The translations under genes and the position numbers were made by a program. A stretch of DNA of 64,000 bases from Oleiharenicola lentus (lineage in GTDB: Bacteria > Verrucomicrobiota > Verrucomicrobiia > Opitutales > Opitutaceae). Position 1 is the stretch's first letter. The number at the start of each line of letters is the position of its first letter. Of the stretch, positions 51,705 to 60,800 are shown piece after piece. The DNA is taken from NCBI RefSeq assembly GCF_004118375.1, contig NZ_SDHX01000001.1:124001-188000 (forward strand), in the 5' to 3' direction. Under the pieces are notes generated by a model. The model had not been told where the DNA came from and made no database searches. It saw nothing but the letters and a program-made list of their open reading frames with translations.

Positions 51705-52103
51705 TTAGTTGAACGCGTAGCGGGTGGCACTGTCGAGATTGGCGACAATGTTAACCGGTAGCGCGACCTTGCGGGCGACAGGTTTGCCGTCGACGAGGGC
51801 GGGGGAAAACTTCCACCGCGCCACGGCTTCGGCGACCGTGTTCACCAGCTCGGTATCGACGCCCGGGGTCACCGCCTTGATTTCGGTCGGCTTGCCCGTC
51901 GCATCGACGACGAACTCGAGGACCACCTGCTTGCCGGCGAAACGATAGCTCACTTCGGGCTTCACGACCGAGGTGGGAATCGGGCCGTCGGCGCGATTGC
52001 GGTAGGACTCGACATAGGCCTTCTCGGTGGAGTCCGCCGCCACGAGGGCGAGGGGTGCAACGAGCAGACCGAGGCTGAGGGTCAGTTTGGATTTGATGTT
52101 CAT
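51705..52103 (-). CDS. Single-module TonB-C-domain secreted protein
   Basis: A 132-residue protein with a signal peptide (MNIKSKLTLSLGLLVAPLAL, cleavage near AAD) and one TonB-C module (FAGKQVVLEFVVDATGKPTE, ARWKFSPALVDGKPVARKVA). It is the smallest of four such proteins in the window. A GGAG lies 11-14 bases before the ATG at 52103. A strong terminator-like hairpin follows the gene, suggesting a short, well-expressed transcript. No receptor or ExbB/D partner is adjacent. Confidence 0.82.
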   Translation of the reverse strand: MNIKSKLTLSLGLLVAPLALVAADSTEKAYVESYRNRADGPIPTSVVKPEVSYRFAGKQVVLEFVVDATGKPTEIKAVTPGVDTELVNTVAEAVARWKFSPALVDGKPVARKVALPVNIVANLDSATRYAFN

Positions 52104-52267
52104 GGCTTGATATCTCCGCACGGGGCGGAGGCTGTTTTTCTGTTCAGGCAGGACACGGCCACCGGCCGGAATGACCGCAGGCTGGGTGTCCCGTTCTGCC
52201 CCCTCCGGCCCGTTAATCGGCCGCAGGCGGCAAAAGTCTGCTTTGGGGCAACGCCAGGGGCTCGGTA
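52104..52267 (-). other. Probable 5' leader of the TonB-C gene, GC-rich inverted repeats
   Basis: About 160 bases without a convincing gene. The minus strand carries several complementary G/C blocks (for example GGGACACC...GGCCGTGTCC around 52150-52190), so the leader is probably structured, but I could not match it to a riboswitch class. The rest of the gap, up to 52717, is less GC-rich and holds the candidate small gene below; from 52493 to 52717 I see no gene. Confidence 0.35.
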
Positions 52268-52492
52268 TCACAGCCAGCCCGGTGGCCCGACAGAAGCAAA
52301 CAGCTCACCATCAACATAAAACCGGTCTTTTACGGCAGCCTCCCGCCACAAACGACCGAAATCAAAGAACGGTATCTGAATCGCCCCCCGACCGCCTCCC
52401 TGACGGAAGGTGGCCCGGTGGCTTACGGCATAATAGCACAGCCGATGCCAACGTGGGTGTGCCGATACGGTGAATTTTACATTCGCAGGCAT
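52268..52492 (-). CDS. Candidate small gene of 74 codons with a perfect ribosome binding site
   Basis: The frame starts MPANVKFTVSAHPRWHRLCY and ends GELFASVGPPGWL. The ATG is preceded on the minus strand by AGGAGG with a six-base spacer, the best Shine-Dalgarno match I noticed at any start in the window. The region is less GC-rich than its neighbours and the third codon positions are mixed, unlike the strongly GC-biased genes around it. I recognise no homologue. It could be a horizontally acquired microprotein or a chance frame in AT-richer DNA. Confidence 0.35.
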   Translation of the reverse strand: MPANVKFTVSAHPRWHRLCYYAVSHRATFRQGGGRGAIQIPFFDFGRLWREAAVKDRFYVDGELFASVGPPGWL

Positions 52493-52717
52493 ATCAATCC
52501 TCCTGCCGCGCAGGATTAGAAACCACCTGCCCCGGATATTTCACCATGCTGAGCAATCCTGTCAGCCAACGGTCGGTCCGCCCGCCGGGCGGAGCGCTCG
52601 TGGTCGCGGTTCGCCCCGACAAAATCGGCCCGACAGGGCGACTATTTTTCACCTCTGGGTGCAATATATTCGGGCTAAAGCCTTGAACGCATTCCCGTCC
52701 CGCATGTCGTTAGGGCG

Positions 52718-53563
52718 ATGAGTTTTTCCCGCCGCCTGTTTGTTGTCTTCAGCCTGTTTCTCGCCGCCTTGGGCGCCACCCGGGCCGAGACCTTTGCCGA
52801 GCGGACCCTCAAGGAGATCGTCGGTCGCCAGAAGAACATCTTCGCCCGGGCCGAGGCGGAGAAGGACAACCTCGACGAGGCCTGGCTGCGGGCCGAACTC
52901 CAGTCGGTCATCAACAGCTACGACGTGCTGATCCAGAAGAACCCCGAGTTTGCCGCCGGCCATGCCGCCTACGGCCAGCTGCTCGGGCAGGTGGGCATGA
53001 ACCGCGAGGCGGTCGGCATTCTGCTCCGGGCCAACCAGCTCGACGGTGAAATCCCGCTCGTGAAAAACGAGATCGGCCGCCTGCTCGCCGAGGACGGCAA
53101 GCCGGGCGAGGCGCTCCCCTGGATCACCGCCGCCATCAAACTCGAGCCCAACGAGCCGGTTTACCACTACCATCTGGGCAAATTGCTCACCGAGGCGCGC
53201 GACGACCTGATCGCCACGGGCAGCTTCACCCGCGCCAAGCTCGACGAGTCCATGCTCGAGGCCTTCCAGCGCGCCGCGCAACTCGCGCCCGACAAGATGG
53301 CCTTCGCCTACCGCGCCGCCGAGGCCTACTACGATCTGGAAACGCCGCGCTGGGAAGATGCGCTCAAGGCGTGGAGCGCCCTGGAGGAGAGAGCCAAGCC
53401 CGGCCTCGAGCAGCAGACCATCCGCCTGCATGCGGCTAACGTGCTCGCCAAGCTCGGCCGCCGCGATCACGCGCGTGCCCTCTTGATCACCGTTACCGAG
53501 GCCCCGCTCCAGAAGCAGAAGCAGACTTTGCTGGACGAGTTGGCGGCATCCGCCGCAAAGTAA
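52718..53563 (+). CDS. Exported TPR-repeat protein
   Basis: A 281-residue protein with a signal peptide (MSFSRRLFVVFSLFLAALGA) and about four or five TPR-like helical pairs between residues 60 and 265, for example PEFAAGHAAYGQLLGQVGMN, LVKNEIGRLLAEDGKPGEAL and NEPVYHYHLGKLLTEARDDL. TPR scaffolds mediate protein contacts; no enzymatic part is seen. It is the first gene of a compact operon, with the pseudo-rhomboid gene 6 bases downstream and prmB 5 bases after that. Confidence 0.82.
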   Translation: MSFSRRLFVVFSLFLAALGATRAETFAERTLKEIVGRQKNIFARAEAEKDNLDEAWLRAELQSVINSYDVLIQKNPEFAAGHAAYGQLLGQVGMNREAVGILLRANQLDGEIPLVKNEIGRLLAEDGKPGEALPWITAAIKLEPNEPVYHYHLGKLLTEARDDLIATGSFTRAKLDESMLEAFQRAAQLAPDKMAFAYRAAEAYYDLETPRWEDALKAWSALEERAKPGLEQQTIRLHAANVLAKLGRRDHARALLITVTEAPLQKQKQTLLDELAASAAK

Positions 53564-53569
53564 CCTGTC

Positions 53570-54340
53570 ATGGGTTTCCTCAACCGTCTGGAACGCGTCT
53601 TCGGCCGCCTCGCCATCCCCAACATCTCGCTCTACCTGGTCATCGGCCAGGTGCTGGTCTGGTCGGTTTCGTTTCTCGGCCAGTTCGACCTGCGGCGAAT
53701 TGTGCTGGTGCCGGACGCGGTTCTGGAAGGCGAGGCCTGGCGGCTGTTCACCTTCCTGTTGCTCCCGCCCAACGCCAGTCCGGTCTTCATCGCGTTTGCC
53801 TGGTATCTTTTCTACATGATGGGTTCCGCGCTGGAGCAGTATTGGGGCGTGTTCCGGTATAATCTTTTCCTGTTCGTCGGCTGGCTGCTGACGGTGGGTG
53901 TGGCGTTTCTGTTCCCCTACAGCATGACGACCAACCTGTTTCTGGCAGGCAGCGTTTTCCTGGCCTTCGCGTTCCTGAATCCGGAATTCGAGATGATGCT
54001 GTTCTTCATCCTGCCGGTGAAAATCAAGTGGCTGGCGCTGATCCAATGGGTGCTCTACGGCGTCGCCTTTGTCCGGGGCGACTGGCCGATCCGCCTGGCG
54101 GTCCTGGCCGCGGTGGGAAATTTCTTCGCGTTCTTCACCGGCGACATCATCCAGCGCATGAAGACCGGCAAGCGTCGCATGGAACACCAGGCCCGGCAGG
54201 CGGCGGCCCGCGACAACGACGAGCCCCGCCACCGCTGCGTGGTCTGCGGCAAGACGGACCGCTCGCATCCGCGGGAGGAGTTCCGTTATGCGGATGACGA
54301 CCGCTGCTACTGCACCGAGCACCGGCCGAAAAAGGCCTGA
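53570..54340 (+). CDS. Rhomboid-like membrane protein lacking the catalytic serine motif, with zinc-ribbon tail
   Basis: A 256-residue protein with about six membrane helices in rhomboid order: GEAWRLFTFLLLPPN, FYMMGSALEQYWGVFRYNLF, then LFLAGSVFLAFAFLNPEFEM where an active protease would have G-x-S-G. The Gly-Ser is not followed by Gly and the partner His is not evident, so it is probably an inactive relative. The cytoplasmic C-terminus (about 205-256) holds CVVCGKTDRSH...CYCTEH, four Cys plus His spaced as a zinc ribbon. It sits between TPR and prmB genes with 5-6 base gaps. Confidence 0.75.
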   Translation: MGFLNRLERVFGRLAIPNISLYLVIGQVLVWSVSFLGQFDLRRIVLVPDAVLEGEAWRLFTFLLLPPNASPVFIAFAWYLFYMMGSALEQYWGVFRYNLFLFVGWLLTVGVAFLFPYSMTTNLFLAGSVFLAFAFLNPEFEMMLFFILPVKIKWLALIQWVLYGVAFVRGDWPIRLAVLAAVGNFFAFFTGDIIQRMKTGKRRMEHQARQAAARDNDEPRHRCVVCGKTDRSHPREEFRYADDDRCYCTEHRPKKA

Positions 54341-54345
54341 GCGCC

Positions 54346-55239
54346 ATGCCCGCCAAACCCCAGACCCTTGGCGATTGGTTGCAATGGGCGGTGCGCGCTT
54401 ACGGGCGGCACAAGGCAGCGCTCGGCCAGGTGGCCGTGAGCGCCCACGACGAGGCGCTCTACCTGCTGCTCCACACGCTCGGTCTGCCGCTCGACAGCAA
54501 GCCGGCCGTGCTGAAGCGCAGGCTGACGCCCGACGAGGCCACGAAGGTCGCCGAGATTTTCCGCCGCCGCCTCGAGGAGCGCGTGCCCGCGGCCTACCTC
54601 ACGCGCGAGGCTTTCCTCGGCGAACACCGCTTCTATGTGGACGAGCGTGTCATCATCCCGCGCTCCTATTTCCTCGAGCTGCTGCCGGAGCAGATCCCGC
54701 AATGGTTGCCAGCCGGCAAGCCCGTGAAGCGCGCGGTGGACGTCTGCACCGGCTCCGGCTGCCTCGCCATTTTGCTGGCGCACCAATTTCCGGAAGCGAA
54801 GGTGGACGCCATCGAATTGTCGCCCGACGCCGCGGCGGTCGCGAAGTTCAACCTCGCCACCCACGGCCTGGCCAAGCGCGTGTTGCTGCACCGCTCCGAC
54901 GTGTTCGACACCGTGCCGGCGGTGAAATACGACCTCATCCTCTCCAACCCGCCCTACGTGCCCACGCGCGAGCTGCGCGGCCTGCCCGAGGAATTCACGA
55001 AGGAGCCGCGCATGGCGCTCGACGGCGGACGCGACGGCCTCGACATCATCCGGAAAATCCTGCGTCAGGCCCGCGAGCGCCTCCAGCCGCACGGCATCGT
55101 GACGCTCGAGGTCGGCGGCCTGCGCGCCGCAATGGACCGCGCCTTCCCCGAACTCGACCTGCATTGGCTGCACACGGAGGACGGCGAGGACTGCGTGTGC
55201 GTGATCCAGGCCGCACGGCTGTTAAGCTGGCGCGGGTGA
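54346..55239 (+). CDS. prmB: PrmB-like N5-glutamine methyltransferase
   Basis: A 297-residue HemK-family enzyme. The N-terminal helical domain and PAAYLTREAFLGEHRFYVDE, RVIIPRSYFLELL are PrmB-like. The Rossmann core has AVDVCTGSGCLAILLAHQFP (SAM loop) and the catalytic NPPYV at 201-205, followed by EPRMALDGGRDGLDIIRKIL. PrmB methylates a glutamine of ribosomal protein L3; PrmC, its paralogue, acts on release factors. The YLTREAF and RVIIPRS details favour PrmB. Third gene of the TPR/pseudo-rhomboid operon. Confidence 0.82.
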   Translation: MPAKPQTLGDWLQWAVRAYGRHKAALGQVAVSAHDEALYLLLHTLGLPLDSKPAVLKRRLTPDEATKVAEIFRRRLEERVPAAYLTREAFLGEHRFYVDERVIIPRSYFLELLPEQIPQWLPAGKPVKRAVDVCTGSGCLAILLAHQFPEAKVDAIELSPDAAAVAKFNLATHGLAKRVLLHRSDVFDTVPAVKYDLILSNPPYVPTRELRGLPEEFTKEPRMALDGGRDGLDIIRKILRQARERLQPHGIVTLEVGGLRAAMDRAFPELDLHWLHTEDGEDCVCVIQAARLLSWRG

Positions 55240-55268
55240 AAGTTGCACCGGTCGGGAATCGGGCGCGG

Positions 55269-55490
55269 CTAGAGTGATCTCCCAAGGCGGGCTTGATGCT
55301 CGCGGCAGTCGCGGCCGATGCGCACGGGAAAACCGCGCAGCGGCGAGCGGGGATGCAGGCAGCGGCCGAAATCCGGCCAGCGGTAGGGATCGAGCGACCG
55401 GAAATTGGCGCAAAAGTCCGAGCAGGGCTGGAAGGCGACGGGGTTTCGCCCCGGGTTGGCGGAGTCGGGTTTGGCGGCGGATTCGTTCAC
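55269..55490 (-). CDS. Small Cys-rich protein coupled to the DUF3365 gene
   Basis: A 73-residue frame starting with GTG at 55490, which overlaps the stop of the DUF3365 gene in a GTGA tetranucleotide. The sequence has four cysteines (23, 27, 44, 62) in PCSDFCANFRSLDPYRWPDF, GRCLHPRSPLRGFPVRIGRD and CREHQARL. The C-x3-C spacing, Trp and conserved-looking Pro/Gly turns read like a real metal- or disulfide-binding microprotein, not like noise. It has no signal peptide. I do not know the family. The coupling suggests joint function with the haem protein. Confidence 0.6.
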   Translation of the reverse strand: MNESAAKPDSANPGRNPVAFQPCSDFCANFRSLDPYRWPDFGRCLHPRSPLRGFPVRIGRDCREHQARLGRSL

Positions 55491-56134
55491 GGTTTGCGGG
55501 GCGTGTCCGCAATCGAGGCGCGGATGAGGCCGCGCCAGGAACCGGTGCGGAAATTCAGCGCCTGGTCGGCGGGATAAAACACCTTGAGGGTGTCCGCCAC
55601 GCCGGGGGCGAGCGTCGCGGGCGGACCGTGACAGTCGAGGCACTGCTTGAGCGTGACCATGGGACGATAGACGCGCCATTCGGGTTGCTGGCCGGGCAGG
55701 GTCACGCGCTGCACGAGCACCTTGGAGACTTCGTCGCCGCGTTCGAGCTGGCCTTGGATCATTTCCAAGGCGGCCAGGTCGGGGGCATCGGGGGCGTTGG
55801 CCGGATTGCGCACCTGGAGGCTGGTGCGGCGGATGGCCGTGACCGCGGGCTTGCCGGGTTGGGCGGGCGGGAGCTTGTAGTCCTTGAGGTGCAGTTTGCC
55901 GATGGCGAGGGCCGCGGTGTGGTCGGCCATCACGCGACGCACCTCCACGACGAGCGCGGAGCCGGAGTGGTCGAGGGCGCGTTCGCCGATCATCCGGATT
56001 TCCGCCACGGCCGGGTCGGCGGGATCGACGAACGCATGGGGGGTGGGGGCGGTCGCCTCGGCGGCCAGCACAGCGGACCCGGCGGCGAGACCGCAGGCCA
56101 GCGAAAGAACGACGGGGTAGAATCGCGCTTTCAT
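55487..56134 (-). CDS. Periplasmic DUF3365 haem-binding protein
   Basis: A 215-residue protein with a signal peptide (MKARFYPVVLSLACGLAAGS) and a Tll0287/DUF3365-like sensor body. One c-type haem site, CLDCH, is at residues 165-169, in VTLKQCLDCHGPPATLAPGV, and RPMVTLKQCLDCHG with TLKVFYPADQALNF is typical of the family. Such domains sense redox state or gases or shuttle electrons. Start at 56134. The stop overlaps a small Cys-rich gene. It lies 172 bases downstream of the secreted rhodanese, on the same strand as the sulfur-related cluster. Confidence 0.85.
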   Translation of the reverse strand: MKARFYPVVLSLACGLAAGSAVLAAEATAPTPHAFVDPADPAVAEIRMIGERALDHSGSALVVEVRRVMADHTAALAIGKLHLKDYKLPPAQPGKPAVTAIRRTSLQVRNPANAPDAPDLAALEMIQGQLERGDEVSKVLVQRVTLPGQQPEWRVYRPMVTLKQCLDCHGPPATLAPGVADTLKVFYPADQALNFRTGSWRGLIRASIADTPRKP

Positions 56135-56306
56135 AACCGTATTCTACGCCTCCCGCGAGGGACAGCCTCCGCAAATCTTGCGAAACCGTCGGCGTGGGCC
56201 GCAGGTGGGGGCCGACCGCCGGGCCACCCGTGAGGGTTTGCGAATCACTCCGGCCCGCCCGGCGGCCGGACCCTGCCCATTTATCGCGGGTGCGCTCGAT
56301 AGGTTG

Positions 56307-56714
56307 TTACTTCGCCGGCTCGGTGGCCTTGCGGGTCGGCAGGCCGGCGGCTTTCCAGGCCTCAAACGGGCCCGCGTTGGCGACCTTGTGGCCTTGGGCG
56401 GCGAGGGCCTCGGCCACGGCGCCGGAGCGGCGGCCGGAACGGCAGTAAGTGAGGATCTGTTTGTCGCCGACCTTCGCCAGGAAGTCCTTCCAGTCGCCGA
56501 TCTGTCCGGCATCGAATTCGCTCTTGGGGAGCAACACGGCCGGTGCGGCGACCCCGGTGTCGGCCCACTCGGAAGGCTCGCGCACGTCAATCAGCACGGC
56601 CTGGCCGGCCGCGACCAGTTTCGCGGCCTCGGCCGGGGAAATGGCGGGAACCTCGGCGGCGCGGGCGAAGGAGAAAAGGGAAAGGGTCGCAAGCAGCAGG
56701 GGCAGCAGTTTCAT
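56307..56714 (-). CDS. Secreted rhodanese-like protein
   Basis: A 135-residue protein with signal peptide (MKLLPLLLATLSLFSFARAA) and one rhodanese domain: [16 protein letters not shown], then the active-site loop CRSGRRSG with the catalytic Cys, and a C-terminal GPFEAWKAAGLPTRK. Rhodaneses transfer sulfane sulfur through a Cys persulfide. An ATG 12 bases upstream (MVSRMK) is an alternative start. It follows the methyltransferase gene by 61 bases on the same strand. Confidence 0.88.
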   Translation of the reverse strand: MKLLPLLLATLSLFSFARAAEVPAISPAEAAKLVAAGQAVLIDVREPSEWADTGVAAPAVLLPKSEFDAGQIGDWKDFLAKVGDKQILTYCRSGRRSGAVAEALAAQGHKVANAGPFEAWKAAGLPTRKATEPAK

Positions 56715-56775
56715 GCGGGAAACCATGTCCGGCGAGCCGTTGGTTGCAAGCCGGGTGGCGGTTTGGTGGCGCGGG

Positions 56776-57396
56776 TCACCGCGGACGGCGGGCAAGGATC
56801 TGCACGACCGCGCTGCGGCCGGTGTGGCCGCCGCCCTCGTGAACGTCGCGTTCGAGTTCCTGCGCGTGCTCGAGCGTAAGACCGGGCAGCTGCGGGCGCA
56901 GACTGGCGAGGGTGGGCAGCAGCGCCACGTCGCGCGGGCCGCCGGTGCCGAAGGCGAGTTGGCCAGGCGTGTAGCTTTCGAAGATGAACACGCCGCCCGG
57001 CTGGAGTCCGGCCGCGACCTGGCCGAGCACGCGCCGCCGCAGCTCCGGGGGCAGATGCATGAAGATCGCGACAATGCCGGCCCAAGCGCCGGCCGGGATC
57101 GAGTATTCGGCGAGATCGGCGACGACAGTCGCGAGCGAGACGCCGTTGCGCCCGGCAAGCGCCGTGGCCTTGGCGAGACCGGTGGCGGACTGGTCGAGCG
57201 CGGTCACGGCGTGGCCGCGTTTGGCCAGAAAGACGGCGTTGCGGCCTTCGCCCTCGGCGAGGCAGAGCACCGGGCCCGCAGGGAGGCGGTCGGCGACGCG
57301 GGCGAGAAAGTCGTTGGGCGCGGTGCCGAAGACGTAATCCTCGCCGGCGGTGCCGTAGCGTTGGTCCCAGAAGCTGGCGTCGTAAGGGGAGCTCAT
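56776..57396 (-). CDS. Class I SAM-dependent methyltransferase (TehB/thiopurine-like)
   Basis: A 206-residue protein. SSPYDASFWDQRYGTAGEDY and VFGTAPNDFLARVADRLPAG are typical of a family often annotated as TehB-like or thiol/thiopurine methyltransferase. The SAM loop is VLCLAEGEGRNAVFLAKRG, with LDQSATGLAKA and FESYTPGQLAFGTGGPRDV later. Members are frequently found beside rhodaneses and redox proteins, which fits this locus. The substrate is unknown; a thiol or metalloid would be plausible. It begins 11 bases after the membrane rhodanese. Confidence 0.82.
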   Translation of the reverse strand: MSSPYDASFWDQRYGTAGEDYVFGTAPNDFLARVADRLPAGPVLCLAEGEGRNAVFLAKRGHAVTALDQSATGLAKATALAGRNGVSLATVVADLAEYSIPAGAWAGIVAIFMHLPPELRRRVLGQVAAGLQPGGVFIFESYTPGQLAFGTGGPRDVALLPTLASLRPQLPGLTLEHAQELERDVHEGGGHTGRSAVVQILARRPR

Positions 57397-57407
57397 CGCC
57401 GACCAGC

Positions 57408-57806
57408 CTAGCCGCGTTTGCGGGTCAAAGGCCAGCCGCCTCGGTCGAGGGCGGCGAGGGAGCCGGCGTTGCGGGCGTCGAGGCCCTCGCGGCGGAGCTG
57501 CGCGGCGGCCAGGGAAGAACGGGCGCCGGACTGGCAGTAGAGGAACAGCCGTTTGCCGCGGTGTTGCCCGAGGAAGGCGTTCCATTGGCGGCGGTCGCCG
57601 CGCAGATCGCTGAGAGGCAGCAGCGCGGCGTCCTGGGCGGTGCCGGTCGCGAGCCACTCCGACGGCTCGCGCACATCCACCAGGACGGCGGTGCCGGCCT
57701 GTAGCGCGGATTTCAATTCCTCGGGCCGGACCTGGGGCCGGGCGCGCCACAGCGTCCACGCGACGAAGGCGACCACGCCAATGACGATCAGCAGCGTGGG
57801 AGTCAT
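57408..57806 (-). CDS. Membrane-anchored rhodanese
   Basis: A 132-residue protein with one N-terminal membrane anchor ([20 protein letters not shown]) and a cytoplasmic or periplasmic rhodanese domain: [24 protein letters not shown] active-site loop with Cys, and [18 protein letters not shown]. It overlaps the RND pump gene by ATGA. Together with the separate DUF2892 gene it recalls E. coli YgaP, in which a rhodanese and a DUF2892 membrane hairpin are fused. Confidence 0.87.
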   Translation of the reverse strand: MTPTLLIVIGVVAFVAWTLWRARPQVRPEELKSALQAGTAVLVDVREPSEWLATGTAQDAALLPLSDLRGDRRQWNAFLGQHRGKRLFLYCQSGARSSLAAAQLRREGLDARNAGSLAALDRGGWPLTRKRG

Positions 57807-60800
57807 GTTGCGGGCGGGACGGGGCAGTCGGCGCGGGTTGCGCCGGCGACCGGATCGTGACGAATATTCATCATGTAATAGAGGATCGGGACGGCGAAGC
57901 GGCTGATGAGCAGCGAGGCGACTTCGCCGGCCATGAGAGAAAGCGCCAGGCCCTGGAAGATGGGATCGGCGAGAATGACCGAGGCGCCGACGATCACCGC
58001 GAGCGCGGTGAGCAGCATCGGGCGGAAGCGCACCGCGCCGGCCTCGACCACGGCCTCGGCGAGCCGCAGGCCCTGCGAGCGGCGCAGCTCGATGAAATCG
58101 ACGAGAATGATCGAATTGCGCACCACGATGCCCGCGCCGGCCATGAAGCCGATCATCGAGGTTGCCGTGAAGAAGGCGCCCATCGCGGCGTGCGCCGGCA
58201 GAATACCGATCAGCGAGAGCGGGATCACGATCATGATGAGGAAGGGCGTGAGGTAGCTTTTGAACCAGCCCACCATGAGCATGTAGATGAGGATGCACAC
58301 GGCGGCGAAGGCCAGGCCGAGGTCGCGGAACACCTCGAGCGTGACGTGCCACTCGCCGTCCCACTTGATCGCGGGCTCGAGGTCGGTGTCGGGCATGTTG
58401 AGATGGTAGAGCGGGATCTCCGGCGAGGTGCCGCCGAAGGCACGGCCGTCGAGCTTCGCCAGTTCGCGGTTCATGGCGAAGAGCGCGTAGGCCGGGCTGG
58501 CGACCGCGCCGGCCACGTCGGCGGTCACGTAGGTCACCGGGCGCAGGTTCTTGCGGTAGAGGTTTCGTTCTCCGTCGGTGCGCTGGAGGGTGACCAGTTC
58601 GCCAAGCGGCACCAAGGGACGCTCGCCGGCGCGGATGATGTCGTCGTGGTCGGAGCGGAGCTGGATCGAGAGCAGATCCTCGGGCCGGCTGCGGAGGGCG
58701 CGCGGGAGTTCGAGCACGAGGTCCACGTCCTCGCGGTCGAGCGGCTGGTGGAGCAGGTCCACCTTGGCGCCGCTGATGGCGGTCTGGATGGTGCGCGAGA
58801 TCGTGGCCACGCTGATGCCGTGGAGCGCGGCCTTGGTGCGGTCCACGCGCAGGTGCACGGTCGGCTGCTGGGCCTCGACATACCAGTCGATGTCCACGAC
58901 GCCCTCGGTCCGGGTGAAGATTTCCTTCACGCGGGTGGCGAGGGCGAGGCGGGACTCCTCCGCCGGGCCGTAGATTTCGGCCACGAGAGTCTGCAACACC
59001 GGCGGGCCGGGCGGCACCTCGGCGACGGCGAGCGTGGCGCCGTGCTTGGCGGCCAGGGCGGATAGTGTCGGGCGGACCCGCTCGGCGATGTCGTGGCTCT
59101 GGGCGGAGCGTTCGTGTTTGGGCCGGAGATTGACCTGGATGTCGGCGACGTTCGGTCCGCGGCGCATGAAGTAGTGGCGCACGAGACCGTTGAAATTGAA
59201 CGGTGACGCCGTGCCCGCGTAGATCTGGTAATCGCGCACCTCGGGTTCGGTGCGGAGGGCGGCGGCGAGTTCGCGGGCGAGGCGGGTGGTCTCCTCCAGC
59301 GTCGTGCCCTCGGGGGTGTCGAGGATGATCTGGAACTCCGACTTGTTGTCGAAGGGCAGCATCTTGACCTTCACGAAGCCCGTCGGAACCAGCGCCATTG
59401 CGCCGAGGAGGAGAACGGCCACGAAGCCGAGGAAACCCCAGCGCCAGCGGGCGCGGGCGATCATCGGGTCCATGATGCGGTGGTAGAGCCGCGTGAAGAA
59501 GGTGTCGGGCGCCTCATCGTGCAGGTCGGCGGCGTGCGCGGCGGAAACCTTCGGCGCATGCCGGCCGAGCACGCGCAGCGCGGCCCAGGGCGTGACCGTG
59601 AACGCGACCACCAGCGAGAACAACATGGCCGCGCTGGCGCCGATCGGGATCGGCCGCATGTAGGGCCCCATCAGGCCGCCGACAAAGGCCATCGGCAGCA
59701 CCGCGGCGATGACCGCCCAGGTGGCGAGCACGGTGGGGTTGCCCACCTCGCTCACGGCTTCGACGGCGATCTGGTGGAGCGACTTGCCGCAGGCCGAGGG
59801 CAGGCGCTGGTGGCGCACGATGTTTTCCACGACCACGATCGCGTCGTCCACCAGGATGCCGATGGAGAAGATCAGTGCGAAAAGCGTGATGCGGTTCAGC
59901 GTGTAACCGTAGAGGTAGAACACCAGCAGCGTCAGCCCGAGCGTAACGGGGATGGCGAGGAGCACGACGAGCGACTCGCGCCAGCCGAGGAAGAACAGGA
60001 TGAGCAGCGCCACGCCGAACACCGCGATCCCCATGTGCAGGAGCAGCTCGTTGGATTTCTCGCTGGCGGTCGCGCCGTAGTCGCGGGTGAAGGTGACGCC
60101 GACGTCGGCCGGCAACAGCACGCCGCGCAGGCGGTTCACGGTGTCCTCAACGGAGTGCACAACGGTCACGGCATTGGCGCCGGGTCGTTTGGCGATGCTG
60201 AGGGTGACGGCGGCCTCCTCGAAATTTACGATTTTCGAATTTTGATTCTCGATCGAAGAAGCGTGGGTGCCGCGGCCGAACAGCACGTAGTCCGTGGGCT
60301 CGGCGGGACCGTCGGTGATTTCGGCGACGTCGCGGAGGAAGATGGGGCGGTCCTGCGAGACGCCGAGCACGAGGTTGGCGACATCCGTGGCGTCGCGGAA
60401 ATAGCCGCCGGTCTCGATCAGCAGGTTGCGGTTGGCGGTCGTGAGGGCGCCGTCCTGGCTGCGGGCGTTGGCGGCGCGGAGGGCGGCGGCGAGGTCATCG
60501 AGCGTGAGCTGGCGCGAGGCGAGCTTGACCGGGTCCACCTGCACCCGGAGCTGGCGGCGCACACCGCCGATGAGCGTGGTCTCGGCCACGTCGGGCAGGG
60601 CCTTGATGGCGTCGTCGAGCTGGGCGGCGAGTCGGCGCAGGGCTAGGTGGTCGTGCGTGGTGCTGTGCAGGGTGACGGCGGCAACGGGCACGTCGTCGAT
60701 CGTGCGCGGCTTGATGAGCGGGGCGCTGACGCCGGGCGGGATACGGTCGTAGTTGGCCGACAGCTTCTGGGTGAGGCGCACGAGACTCTGCTCGAGGTCG

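Noticed and set aside
52104-52267. A cyclic-di-GMP or other riboswitch in the leader of the TonB-C gene
   Set aside because: I could not match the conserved core of any riboswitch class by eye; only generic GC-rich inverted repeats are evident.
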